A stretch of DNA of 20,181 bases from positions 22,293 through 42,473 of the forward strand of contig JAPOYU010000066.1 in NCBI GenBank assembly GCA_026706395.1. Direction: 5' to 3'. A program made the position numbers and the translations under genes. The notes under the pieces were generated by a model. That model was not told where the DNA came from. It saw only the letters and a program-made list of their open reading frames with translations, and made no database searches. This stretch comes from Chloroflexota bacterium. GTDB taxonomy: Bacteria; Chloroflexota; Anaerolineae; Aggregatilineales; Phototrophicaceae. Numbering within the stretch: the stretch's first letter is position 1; each line of letters begins with the position of its first letter. Shown piece by piece: positions 1-7,576 of this stretch.

Positions 1-447
1 GGCGGTCGATTCCAATCCCTCTCGCAGCGGCAAGATAGCGTACAGTGGTAAGCCGACGTCAACCAGATGCTTCAGCCCGTCAAGCAGTATGACAATGGCG
101 CTGTGGCAGCCGATTGACGCGCCCATATCGTTGATGGTCAGATAGCCCTCGTAGCCCAGGCGCAGCAGCAGGCCGAAAAAGGCGTAATTGCTCTCGTAAC
201 AGGTGCCGCCGGTGCCGAAGGTGAAGTGGCTCTCCCAGAATGCCGCGCCCATGAGCGCGCAGTCCGCCGTTTCCTCATGTTGGGCTCGGCGGACGATACG
301 CGAGGCGCTCTCCCAGGGCACGGTCCGCGTATAGAGCGCGAGCAGTTGTCGCAGGGTCGCGAGATCCGGCGCCGGCGCCCTGGAGTAGCCCAAGCGCTGT
401 AGAACGCGTTCGGTGAGTTGCGGAGAAAGCGCTTCCGCTGACGGCAT
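1..447 (-). CDS. Arylamine N-acetyltransferase-like protein, partial (C-terminus beyond window)
   Basis: The visible 149 residues resemble the arylamine N-acetyltransferase (NAT) family, which moves an acyl group from acyl-CoA to an amine through a catalytic cysteine. Seen: an N-terminal helical part with a TVPWES stretch at about 42-47 (NATs usually have IPFEN here), then GTGGTCYESN at 78-87 with Cys83, an HSAIV stretch with His115, and LVDVG with Asp130. The order Cys-His-Asp and the 15-residue His-Asp spacing fit the NAT catalytic triad. The usual RGGxC is changed to TGGTC, so the protein may be a divergent acyltransferase with another substrate. The ATG at 447 is chosen because the overlapping longer frame starting at 457 lacks these motifs. 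The gene diverges from priA and has a TATAAT box 32 bp upstream. The last third lies outside the window. Confidence 0.68.
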   Translation of the reverse strand, partial: MPSAEALSPQLTERVLQRLGYSRAPAPDLATLRQLLALYTRTVPWESASRIVRRAQHEETADCALMGAAFWESHFTFGTGGTCYESNYAFFGLLLRLGYEGYLTINDMGASIGCHSAIVILLDGLKHLVDVGLPLYAILPLREGLESTA

Positions 448-478
448 GTTGTGGCATCCCGGCGTCGATTGTGGTCAG

Positions 479-507
479 ATTATAGCCGAGATGGCCAAGC
501 CGACCCA
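479..507 (-). promoter_or_regulatory. Candidate promoter of the NAT-like gene
   Basis: On the minus strand a perfect TATAAT (-10) occupies 479-484. The -35 position at 17-bp spacing is weak (TGGGTC, 502-507). The predicted start of transcription near 472 leaves a leader of about 25 nt before the ATG at 447. Confidence 0.45.
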
Positions 508-521
508 GACGCGAACGATTG

Positions 522-550
522 TTGGCTGGCGCTGGCCGATGCCGTAAAAT
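522..550 (+). promoter_or_regulatory. Candidate priA promoter
   Basis: TTGGCT (522-527), a 17-bp spacer and TAAAAT (545-550) match the housekeeping sigma consensus at 4/6 and 5/6 positions. The predicted start near 557 gives a leader of about 33 nt that contains GGAG at 581-584, five bases before the priA ATG at 590. It lies back-to-back with the NAT-like gene's promoter. Confidence 0.5.
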
Positions 551-589
551 CGGATTTTCTCAGGTCAGGACGCAGCAGGCGGAGTTAGG

Positions 590-3349
590 ATGCTGTACGC
601 CGAGGTCGCGCTCAATGTGCCGGCGCGCAAGTCTTTCACCTATCACATCCCGGAGGCGCTGAAGGACATTTTGGCGCCCGGATGCCTGGTGCGCGTGGAG
701 TTCGGCGTGGCGATGCAGCCGGCACTTGTCCTCGCGCTCCACAGGGAGACCGCTATCCCGGAGACGAAGCCGGTGATCGAACTGCTGGATCCGGCGCCGG
801 TTCTATCGGAGACCCAGCTCAACCTGGCGGCCTGGCTGAGCGAGACCACGCTGTCGCCGATTGGCGCCTGTGTTTGGCTGATGCTGCCGCCGGGTTTCGC
901 CGGCAAGTCCGACCGGCTGTTTCACTATGTCCGGGATGATCCGGATGCTCAGCCGAAGCAGATGATTCTTCCCGGGGCGGACCCAAGGGCCGCCCTACCC
1001 TTGCGGCAGCGCCTGCTGGCAAACTTGCGCGACAGAGGTCCCCGCCGGCTGAGTCAACTGAAGCGGAGCTTCCCCAAACAAGCGGTCGAAGCTGAACTGG
1101 AGCGATTGGTCGCTGCCGGAATGGTCTCGGTTGAATCGGTGCTGGCGCCGCCCTCCGCGCGGGCGAAGACGGTAAAACGCCTGTATCCCCGGTATCGCGC
1201 TGAAGATATACCGGCGCTGGTCCGTCGTGTGACTAAAGCGGTATCACATGCCGATCTGCTGGAAGCGATCGCGGAACGGGACGAGGACGGTATTGGGATT
1301 CGCGACGCATTGGATTTGATCGGCGCAAAGTCCCGCGCGCCTCTCAAGCGGCTAATTGAAGAAGGACTCGTCTTCATAGAGCCAACGGAGCGCGGCGAGC
1401 AAGACTTGATCGTCCTCGAGGCGACGCCGGAACGCATCGAGGAAACCTTGCGGAAATGGCGTGGAAACGCCTACATTGAACAAATCCTGCATCAGATCGT
1501 CGAGATGCCGCAGCCGCCGACGCTATCGGAGGCCCGGCGAGCCACCGGCGCGACGCGAGCGCGCCTGAATCAACTGGCGCGGGCCGGCTTGCTGGATCTG
1601 CGTGAAGAGCAGGTCTGGCGGGATTCGCTGCGCGATTTCGACTTCGTGCCGAGCAGCGCGCCAAAGTCGACGCCCGATCAGCAAGCGGTCTGGGAGCGGA
1701 TACGTCCGGCATTGGAGCAACAGAAGCGCGAGCAGTTCCTCCTGCACGGCGTTACCGGCAGCGGAAAGACGGAGATCTATCTGCGCGGCATCGGCGCTGT
1801 ATTGAAGCAAGGGCGGAGCGCGATATTCCTCGTGCCGGAGATCGCCTTGACGCCGCAGACCGTCCGGCGCGTATCAGAGCGTTTTCCCGGCCAGGTGGCG
1901 CTCGTGCATGGCAGCCTGCCCATGGGCGAGCGCTACGACACCTGGCAGCGAGCGCGGGCCGGCGATATCAAGGTGATAGTCGGCACGCGTTCAGCCTTGT
2001 TTGCGCCATTGCCGGAGCTCGGCTTGATCGTGCTTGATGAAGAGCATGACGCCAGTTACAAGCAGGCGCCCTGGATGTCGGGCCCGCATTATCATGCGCG
2101 CGACGCGGCGAAGTTTTTGGCGAAAGAAAACCGAGCCGTGCTGATTTTGGGCAGCGCCACACCGGACCTGGGCACCTGGCGAGGCGCACAAAAGGGGCAG
2201 CTACGGGCGCTGCATCTGCCCAAGCGCATCATGGGGCATCGTCAGCGGATTCAGCAGCAGGCCGATCGGCTCGGCCTGGAGACGGTCTACCGCAGCGATG
2301 CCGAAGACGCGCTGACGATCGAGCTGCCTTCCGTCAGTGTCATCGACATGCGGGCGGAGCTGCGCGGGGGCAACACCAGTATGTTCAGCGGGGAGTTGCA
2401 GGGGGCGCTCGCAGAGGTGTTGGCGCGGGGCGAACAGGCAATGCTCTTGCTCAATCGCCGCGGACAAGCGACCTATGTCTTCTGCCGCGACTGCGGCTAC
2501 GTCCTGGAATGCGAGCGCTGCGACAGTCCGTTGACCTACCATCGTTACGATCGCAGCTTGCGCTGTCATCATTGTGGCGGGGGGCAGCCGCAACCTTCTT
2601 CCTGCCCGGAATGCGGATCAGGGCGGATACGATATTTCGGCGCCGGGACGCAGCAGGTTGAATCGGCGCTGGGAGAGCTGTTCCCGGCCGCCAGGACCTT
2701 GCGCTGGGATATTGATACTGCCGGGTCGCCGAAAATGCACTTCGAGATTCTGGAGCAGTTCGTCGAGCGCCGAGCGGATGTGCTCATCGGCACGCAGATG
2801 ATCGCCAAGGGGCTGGATCTGCCTTTGGTGACTTTGGTCGGCGTCGTCAGCGCGGATCTTGGGCTGGCCTTGCCCGATTATCGCGCCGGCGAGCGCGTCT
2901 TCCAGATTCTTACGCAGGTGGCGGGGCGAGCCGGTCGTGGTGTGCTGGGCGGCCGAGTCATCTTGCAAACGTATCAGCCGGAGCACTACGTCATTCAAGC
3001 AGCGGCGAAGCACGATTATGTCGGCTTCTCCCAGCGGGAGCTCAGCTACCGGCGCGATTTAGGCTATCCGCCATTTCGGCGATTGGCGCGGATAGTCTTC
3101 AGCGCGACGAGTGCGGAACGGGCCCAGCGGCAAGCGGGAGACGCCGCGCGGGAATTGAATCAGGTTTTGCGGGAGAAGGACTTCTCCGGCACCAGCCTGA
3201 TAGGACCGGCGCCCTGTTACTTCAGCCGCATTGATCGGCAGTACCGCTGGCAGCTTCTTCTTCGCGGGCCGGACCCGCGGGCCGCATTGCGGGAACTGCA
3301 ACCGGGGGCGGGCTGGCAGATCGACATTGATCCGCTGGATATCCTCTAA
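590..3349 (+). CDS. priA: Primosomal protein N' (replication restart helicase PriA)
   Basis: PriA is a 3'-to-5' superfamily-2 helicase that recognises abandoned replication forks and reloads the replicative helicase. Seen in the 919 residues: N-terminal 3'-DNA-end-binding domain (about 1-110); a long middle region (about 130-350) with three winged-helix-like stretches; Walker A GVTGSGKT (387-394); DEEH box (483-486); GSATPD (521-526); eight zinc-ligand cysteines as four CxxC pairs (632/635, 641/644, 659/662, 672/675); GTQMIAKG (734-741); QVAGRAGRG (776-784); and a C-terminal domain to 919. All helicase and zinc residues look intact, so it should be active. The protein is about 190 residues longer than E. 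coli PriA (732). The extra length lies mainly in the winged-helix region and in a linker at about 545-600. The start ATG has a good GGAG ribosome site. Confidence 0.97.
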   Translation: MLYAEVALNVPARKSFTYHIPEALKDILAPGCLVRVEFGVAMQPALVLALHRETAIPETKPVIELLDPAPVLSETQLNLAAWLSETTLSPIGACVWLMLPPGFAGKSDRLFHYVRDDPDAQPKQMILPGADPRAALPLRQRLLANLRDRGPRRLSQLKRSFPKQAVEAELERLVAAGMVSVESVLAPPSARAKTVKRLYPRYRAEDIPALVRRVTKAVSHADLLEAIAERDEDGIGIRDALDLIGAKSRAPLKRLIEEGLVFIEPTERGEQDLIVLEATPERIEETLRKWRGNAYIEQILHQIVEMPQPPTLSEARRATGATRARLNQLARAGLLDLREEQVWRDSLRDFDFVPSSAPKSTPDQQAVWERIRPALEQQKREQFLLHGVTGSGKTEIYLRGIGAVLKQGRSAIFLVPEIALTPQTVRRVSERFPGQVALVHGSLPMGERYDTWQRARAGDIKVIVGTRSALFAPLPELGLIVLDEEHDASYKQAPWMSGPHYHARDAAKFLAKENRAVLILGSATPDLGTWRGAQKGQLRALHLPKRIMGHRQRIQQQADRLGLETVYRSDAEDALTIELPSVSVIDMRAELRGGNTSMFSGELQGALAEVLARGEQAMLLLNRRGQATYVFCRDCGYVLECERCDSPLTYHRYDRSLRCHHCGGGQPQPSSCPECGSGRIRYFGAGTQQVESALGELFPAARTLRWDIDTAGSPKMHFEILEQFVERRADVLIGTQMIAKGLDLPLVTLVGVVSADLGLALPDYRAGERVFQILTQVAGRAGRGVLGGRVILQTYQPEHYVIQAAAKHDYVGFSQRELSYRRDLGYPPFRRLARIVFSATSAERAQRQAGDAARELNQVLREKDFSGTSLIGPAPCYFSRIDRQYRWQLLLRGPDPRAALRELQPGAGWQIDIDPLDIL

Positions 3350-3379
3350 ACTTCCGCTGGGGCGGCGGCCGGGCACACG

Positions 3380-3407
3380 TTGACGCGCGGAGTTTCCACG
3401 TTACAAT
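3380..3407 (+). promoter_or_regulatory. Strong sigma-70-type promoter for the small membrane protein gene
   Basis: TTGACG (3380-3385), a 16-bp spacer and TACAAT (3402-3407) match the consensus at 5/6 and 5/6 positions. Transcription would begin near 3414. This rules against a start codon at 3406, which lies inside the -10 box, and favours the ATG at 3439. Confidence 0.65.
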
Positions 3408-3438
3408 GTGCCTGAATGCGTGGAGACGAGATGACGTT

Positions 3439-3711
3439 ATGTGGATCGTGCAAATTTGTTTCGCATCGTTCTGCTGGTATATCGGGATTCATCTGCTGTT
3501 TCGTGAAGCCGCGGTCTGGACGACCGTCGAGGGGATTCCCTGGTTTCGCAGAGCCTTCGGAAGTTCATCCACGCGGAAATGGGAACGTTTCTGCCGCGAT
3601 GCCGGTTTGATCTGTCTTGCGACGGGCTGCCTGTTATTCCTGAAGCTGCCTTTTGGATTGGGCGTATTCGGCGTGATTGTCGCCGCGCCGCTTCTCGTCG
3701 TATTTTTGTGA
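3439..3711 (+). CDS. Small multi-pass membrane protein, function unknown
   Basis: A 90-residue hydrophobic protein. Seen: an N-terminal membrane segment (about 1-23), a basic and aromatic loop (about 30-55, including WFRRAF and RKWERFCRD), and a hydrophobic C-terminal half (about 56-90), probably two short membrane segments, ending directly in the membrane. No family is recognised. The ATG at 3439 was chosen over an in-frame ATG at 3406 because a good promoter has its -10 box at 3402-3407, and because the residues this removes are hydrophilic. A GGAG-like site sits at 3422-3425 and a nearer GAG at 3428-3430. The gene lies 89 bp after priA with its own promoter and 78 bp before another small membrane protein gene, so the two small genes may be co-transcribed. 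I assign no function. Confidence 0.6.
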   Translation: MWIVQICFASFCWYIGIHLLFREAAVWTTVEGIPWFRRAFGSSSTRKWERFCRDAGLICLATGCLLFLKLPFGLGVFGVIVAAPLLVVFL

Positions 3712-3789
3712 TCGCCGCCCGCCGCGCTTTGGGCTGCGACGATGTCAGCGTTAGTACGGTATTGTTCATAAGGGTGACCGGTTAGAATC

Positions 3790-3999
3790 ATGCGCAAATT
3801 TCTCAGTTTGCTCTTTGGACTAGGCATCGGCGCGATAATCGGCGCTTTGCTGGTCACTTTCTTTTCCCCGCTATCGTCCGACGAGTTCCGGGCGCATTAT
3901 GAACGCGCGCTGGAAGCGGGCCGCAAGGCCAGCGCGGAACGCCGCAAAGAACTGGAAAAAGAACTTGCCGACCTGGGCAAGGACCAGAGCAAACTATAA
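3790..3999 (+). CDS. YtxH-like small membrane-anchored protein
   Basis: A 69-residue protein with an N-terminal glycine-rich membrane segment (about 6-27: LSLLFGLGIGAIIGALLVTF). A strongly charged helix follows (about 31-66), rich in Glu, Lys, Arg and Ala and likely to form a coiled coil in the cytoplasm. This one-TM-plus-charged-helix layout is typical of YtxH-like proteins, whose biochemical role is unclear. The longest upstream purine-rich match is AAGGGTGA, 12 bases or more from the ATG, so translation initiation looks weak, or the gene relies on transcription from 3380. The compositionally balanced layout argues that it is a real gene and not a chance frame. Confidence 0.65.
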   Translation: MRKFLSLLFGLGIGAIIGALLVTFFSPLSSDEFRAHYERALEAGRKASAERRKELEKELADLGKDQSKL

Positions 4000-4037
4000 G
4001 GCTTTTCCGGTAGTGGGCGCTTGACACGCACAATTCG

Positions 4038-4104
4038 CCCCCATCCCCCGGCCCCTCTCCCGCCATCTCTATGGCGGGCATCCCACAAGGAGGGAAGGGG
4101 AGCT
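4038..4104. repeat. C/G-rich imperfect palindromic extragenic element (REP-like)
   Basis: A C-rich left arm (CCCCCATCCCCCGGCCCC) and a G-rich right arm (AGGGAAGGGGAG) flank a perfect 8-bp hairpin, CCCGCCAT (4059-4066) and ATGGCGGG (4071-4078), with a CTCT loop. There is no T-tract on either side, so it is not a typical intrinsic terminator. From memory, C-rich/G-rich elements of this general form recur between genes in many bacterial genomes. Only one copy is in this window, so the repeat nature is inferred. Confidence 0.55.
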
Positions 4105-4306
4105 AAACTTGGCGGATTTCGTAATAACTTGTTGAGTATCGCAAGGATCGTCCCTCTTATATTGTATTGTTTCAGTTATCTCTGCGTATGATTTGCAGTA
4201 GCGGACAAACCTTTTAGGTGTGTGGACGATATTCTTGCGGATTGCGCTCATGCACTCCGACTATCGAAGCCCTGCGCTCGCTAAAAGATAAGTTAGAATA
4301 GCCCTT
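4105..4306 (+). other. AT-richer leader of the first MFS gene; possible leaderless start
   Basis: About 200 bp without a convincing gene. It is visibly more AT-rich than its surroundings. A -10-like hexamer TAGAAT (4294-4299) ends seven bases before the ATG at 4307, which is the spacing of a leaderless transcript, and no Shine-Dalgarno sequence is visible before that ATG. The -35 region is weak. A 60-codon frame on the minus strand (4069-4251) is not supported. Confidence 0.35.
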
Positions 4307-5857
4307 ATGGATACAGAGGTCAGGCTATTCGACAACTGGCAGCTGGACCTCTGGGTCTTGGTCGCCACGATTCTGGGCCCCAGCATGGTCTTCATGGTGA
4401 GCACGGCGCTGAATGTCGCGCTTCCCGCCATTCAACACGAGTTTAAGGCCAGCGGCACCGATCTTATATGGATTGTCAACGCTTATACGCTTTCGCAAGC
4501 GGCATTCATTTTCCTCAGCGGTTCCTTCGGCGACCATTATGGGCGCAAGCGCATCTATATCGTCGGTCTGGCGATATTCGCGCTGTCGTCGCTGGTATGC
4601 GGGCTTACTGATTCAACTGAGGCTTTGATCCTGGCGCGGGCGCTGCAGGGCGCCGGCAGCGGCATAATGATCACGTGTAGCCTTGCGCTTGTGGGCGCCT
4701 TCTTCGCGCATCATCGCCGGAGTTGGTCGATCGGTGTTTGGTCGGCCTTTACCCTGTTGTTTTCCGGCGCCGGTCCCATCTTGGGCGGCGTATTGACCGA
4801 GATCGGTCTTTGGCGACTGATCTTCGTCATCAACATTCCGCTCAGCGTAGCAGCTATCTTAATCTTGGTCAGATATGTGCCGGAGAGTTTCGATGAAGAC
4901 GCCCCGAAAGACCTGGACATTTCAGGCACCTTCCTGAGTACGATGGCGCTTCTGCTCAGCGGATACTTTTGCATCGAGGGGCCGCGGCGGGGCTTCACCG
5001 ATCCGATGGTCTTGCTGGCCGGCGTTTCGGCGATTGCCATTTTGCCGGCATTCATCTGGATCGAGGGGCACAGCGATCATCCGATGATGCCGCTAAACCT
5101 GTTTCGCTCGCGCACTTTCACCGGCGCAAACTCCCTGACGCTGCTGCTCTATGGCGCCATGAATACCGTATTGTTCTTCTTGCCGCTCAGCCTTATCCAG
5201 GTGCAAGGCTATACGGCGTCAGCGGTAGGGCTGGCTCTGGTCCCGATGACCGTGTTCATGGTGAGCTTCTCGCTTGTGATGAGCCGCGTCATCGATCGTT
5301 TTGGACCGCGCCCGCCTCTCATCACCGGTCCGGTTGTCCTGGGCCTGGCCTGTGTCTTGTTAGCGCTCCTGGAGCCTGCGAGCGGTCAAGACCAGTATTG
5401 GGGCACACTCTTTCCACCGGTTTGCCTATTCGGGATCGGCATGGGCATTACGCTATCGCCTTTGACGACTGCGGTAATGGCGTCGGTGGATGAGCATCAT
5501 GCCGGCATGGCTTCCGGATTGAATAATACCGTGTCTCGCTCGGCGCAGGTATTGGCGCTGGCGGTCATGGGCGGGATCGCGCTTCTGTTTTTTAAGGATG
5601 CGCTATTGAGTGATCCAACGGTGGCGAGTTTGCCGGATGAAGCGCGGGCCTTCCTGGAAAAGGAATCGATAAAGCTGGCGGAAACGAGCTTGCCGGACGG
5701 CCTGGGAGCGCAAATCGAGAGTTATCTGCAAGATCTGATCGGAAACTCATTCGCCGCTTCAATCAGCGTCATTATGTGGATCGCAGCGGGCATGATGTTC
5801 TTCTGTGGTCTGCTGGCGGCGCTGGTGATTGAAAAGGAACTGCCGTTTCCAGAATGA
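4307..5857 (+). CDS. MFS transporter, DHA2 (14-TM drug:H+ antiporter) family, first of tandem pair
   Basis: A 516-residue inner-membrane protein of the size and pattern of the DHA2 branch of the major facilitator superfamily, which usually exports drugs, toxic lipophiles or metabolites in exchange for protons. Seen: first membrane segment at about 14-40; GSFGDHYGRKR (72-82), the loop 2-3 signature; ARALQGAGSG with Arg111 in TM4; GAGPILGGVLTE (154-165), close to the antiporter motif C; WRLIFVINIP (169-178); and hydrophobic segments up to the C-terminus. A hydrophilic stretch at about 192-206 leads into the two extra central helices. The substrate cannot be read from the sequence. The next gene is a paralogue about 105 bp downstream in the same direction. 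No regulator gene is adjacent. Confidence 0.9.
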   Translation: MDTEVRLFDNWQLDLWVLVATILGPSMVFMVSTALNVALPAIQHEFKASGTDLIWIVNAYTLSQAAFIFLSGSFGDHYGRKRIYIVGLAIFALSSLVCGLTDSTEALILARALQGAGSGIMITCSLALVGAFFAHHRRSWSIGVWSAFTLLFSGAGPILGGVLTEIGLWRLIFVINIPLSVAAILILVRYVPESFDEDAPKDLDISGTFLSTMALLLSGYFCIEGPRRGFTDPMVLLAGVSAIAILPAFIWIEGHSDHPMMPLNLFRSRTFTGANSLTLLLYGAMNTVLFFLPLSLIQVQGYTASAVGLALVPMTVFMVSFSLVMSRVIDRFGPRPPLITGPVVLGLACVLLALLEPASGQDQYWGTLFPPVCLFGIGMGITLSPLTTAVMASVDEHHAGMASGLNNTVSRSAQVLALAVMGGIALLFFKDALLSDPTVASLPDEARAFLEKESIKLAETSLPDGLGAQIESYLQDLIGNSFAASISVIMWIAAGMMFFCGLLAALVIEKELPFPE

Positions 5858-5864
5858 GAATTTG

Positions 5865-5876
5865 TATTACGTAATA
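5865..5876. promoter_or_regulatory. 12-bp perfect palindrome between the two MFS genes
   Basis: TATTACGTAATA is a perfect 12-bp palindrome starting eight bases after the first MFS stop. It overlaps a second, spaced inverted repeat, GTAA-N8-TTAC (5871-5886). Either could be an operator for a dimeric repressor controlling the second transporter. No regulator gene is visible in the window, so this is a candidate only. Confidence 0.3.
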
Positions 5877-5962
5877 TTTCGGTTACTATTGCCTGCTTGA
5901 GCATTTGCTGTGATATGCTGAGGAAGCGTGCTGTTTAATTATTCGTATTTCGGGACCAGACC

Positions 5963-7570
5963 TTGATTGCTATTGCGCGGGCGGAACCCAGCCGATCGGT
6001 CGGCTATATTGTGTTGCTCGCGACGATCTGCGCTGCGAGCATGGCCTTCGTCGCCAGTTCGTCGCTGAATGTGGCTTTGCCGGCCATTCAAGTCGAATTG
6101 GGGGCGAGGGGCGCCGATCTCATTTGGATCCCGAATGCCTACGTGATGGTCCAGGCATCGCTCATCGTCGTGACTGGGTCGATGGGCGATCATTACGGGC
6201 GCAACCGGGTGTGCTTGTGGGGGATTCTGCTTTTCGGGCTGGCGTCGATCGTCTGCGGATTCGCGACGACAACCAATGTCATAATCGCCGGGCGCCTGGC
6301 GCAGGGCGTCGGCAGTTCGATGATCGTCCCAAACAGCCTGGCGATCGTGTCGGCCTTTTACAGTCGAAGGGGTCAAGGCTGGGCGATCGCCATCTGGTCG
6401 GCATTCACGGTGTTTGGCGCCGGCATCGCGCCGTTCTTCGCCGGCGTGCTCACGGACCTGGGCATGTGGCGCTTCGTTTTCTTTATTCATATCCCATTGG
6501 GCATTCTCGCCGCTTACCTGATAATCCGCTTTGTGCCGGAAAGCTTCAACCGCGCAGCGCCGAAGCGCATGAGCCTCGTTGGCGCGCTGCTCGTCATAAT
6601 CGGACTTGCCGGCATTACTTATGGATTCATCGAAAGCTCTACCTACGGCTTTGACAGTCCGCGCATCATCTTGGCAATCGCCGCCGGCGTCGTGGCAGTT
6701 ACCGTGTTTCTTCGTGACGAATTGAGAGGAAAATACGCAATTCTGCCGCTTTGGCTGTTCAGGTCGCGCACGTTTGCAACAGCGAATCTCATCTCTCTGG
6801 CCTTTCACGGTGTAATACAGCCCGCGCTTTTGTATCTGCCGCTTAACTTTATACAGGTGCAAGGTTACAGCGCCACATTCACCGGACTCTCTATCATCCC
6901 GCTGATATTGGTAGCGACCCTGGGTTCTACGCTTGTGGGTCCGTTATTGGATCGGCGCGGACCGCGTCTTCCAATGGCGCTTGGATTGCTATTCGTCGCT
7001 TTGGGCTTTCTTTTCTTCGGGGGCGTCGGCGTAACCGGCGGCGAATCGGAGTATCTCAGCACATTCTTCCTGCCGGTTGTTCTTTTCGGCTTCGGTTTCG
7101 GATTGTCATTTGCGCCTTTGACCATGGCGGCAATGGCGTCGGCGCCCTCTTCCAACGCCGGTATCGCCTCCGGCGTCAACAGCACAATGGTTCGCGTCGG
7201 ACAGGTGTTGGTCGTCGGCATCCTGGGCGGGCTTGCAATCACCTGGTTCGGCCAGCTGCTGATGAGCGATCCGTACATCCAGACGTTGCCGGCCGAAGCG
7301 CAACTGGCTTTGGCGGCAGACTCGGGCGACCTAGTCGAGACGGATATACCCCAATCGCTGACGCCTCAACAGCAGGAAGACGTGAGCCGAGTCATCAAGG
7401 AAACCTTCGCAGCCACGTTCAGCATCCTGATGTGGATTGGCGCCGCCGCTTGCCTGATCTGCGCGGCCGTTGCCCTCGTGGGAATAAGTGACAGCGAGCT
7501 CAAACAGAAGAAGGGCAAGGACATCGAGGACGAAGACGAGATGGAGCAGGAGCAGGCCCTCCCGGTTTAG
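5963..7570 (+). CDS. MFS transporter, DHA2 family, second of tandem pair
   Basis: A 535-residue 14-TM transporter paralogous to the upstream gene. The two align without gaps from the start, and by hand 40 of 70 residues are identical between positions 31 and 100. Seen: GSMGDHYGRNR (72-82), GRLAQGVGSSM around the TM4 arginine, WRFVFFIHIP, and a C-terminal cytoplasmic tail that is unusually charged (about 508-535, with KQKKGKDIEDEDEMEQEQ). The tail is absent from the first copy. The start is a TTG at 5963: an in-frame stop lies at 5936-5938, and the next ATG would delete most of the first membrane helix. No strong ribosome site is visible. The gene ends six bases before the convergent uxuA-like gene. 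Substrate unknown. Confidence 0.88.
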   Translation: MIAIARAEPSRSVGYIVLLATICAASMAFVASSSLNVALPAIQVELGARGADLIWIPNAYVMVQASLIVVTGSMGDHYGRNRVCLWGILLFGLASIVCGFATTTNVIIAGRLAQGVGSSMIVPNSLAIVSAFYSRRGQGWAIAIWSAFTVFGAGIAPFFAGVLTDLGMWRFVFFIHIPLGILAAYLIIRFVPESFNRAAPKRMSLVGALLVIIGLAGITYGFIESSTYGFDSPRIILAIAAGVVAVTVFLRDELRGKYAILPLWLFRSRTFATANLISLAFHGVIQPALLYLPLNFIQVQGYSATFTGLSIIPLILVATLGSTLVGPLLDRRGPRLPMALGLLFVALGFLFFGGVGVTGGESEYLSTFFLPVVLFGFGFGLSFAPLTMAAMASAPSSNAGIASGVNSTMVRVGQVLVVGILGGLAITWFGQLLMSDPYIQTLPAEAQLALAADSGDLVETDIPQSLTPQQQEDVSRVIKETFAATFSILMWIGAAACLICAAVALVGISDSELKQKKGKDIEDEDEMEQEQALPV

Positions 7571-7576
7571 CTTCCC

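Noticed and set aside
275..457. 60-codon minus-strand frame starting ten bases upstream of the NAT-like ATG
   Set aside because: It is out of frame with the frame that carries the Cys-His-Asp triad and continues to the window edge.
3783..3788. TAGAAT as a -10 box for the YtxH-like gene
   Set aside because: It ends one base before the ATG, so transcription would start inside the coding region.
4069..4251. 60-codon open frame on the minus strand in the gap before the first MFS gene
   Set aside because: Its C-terminal end is simply a translation of the C/G-rich repeat, it has no recognisable domain, and its only ribosome-site-like GGAG is three bases from the ATG. Treated as chance.
5939..6862. 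307-codon minus-strand open frame opposite the second MFS gene
   Set aside because: Antisense shadow with hydrophilic composition bias and no recognisable motif; the opposite strand encodes a clear transporter.
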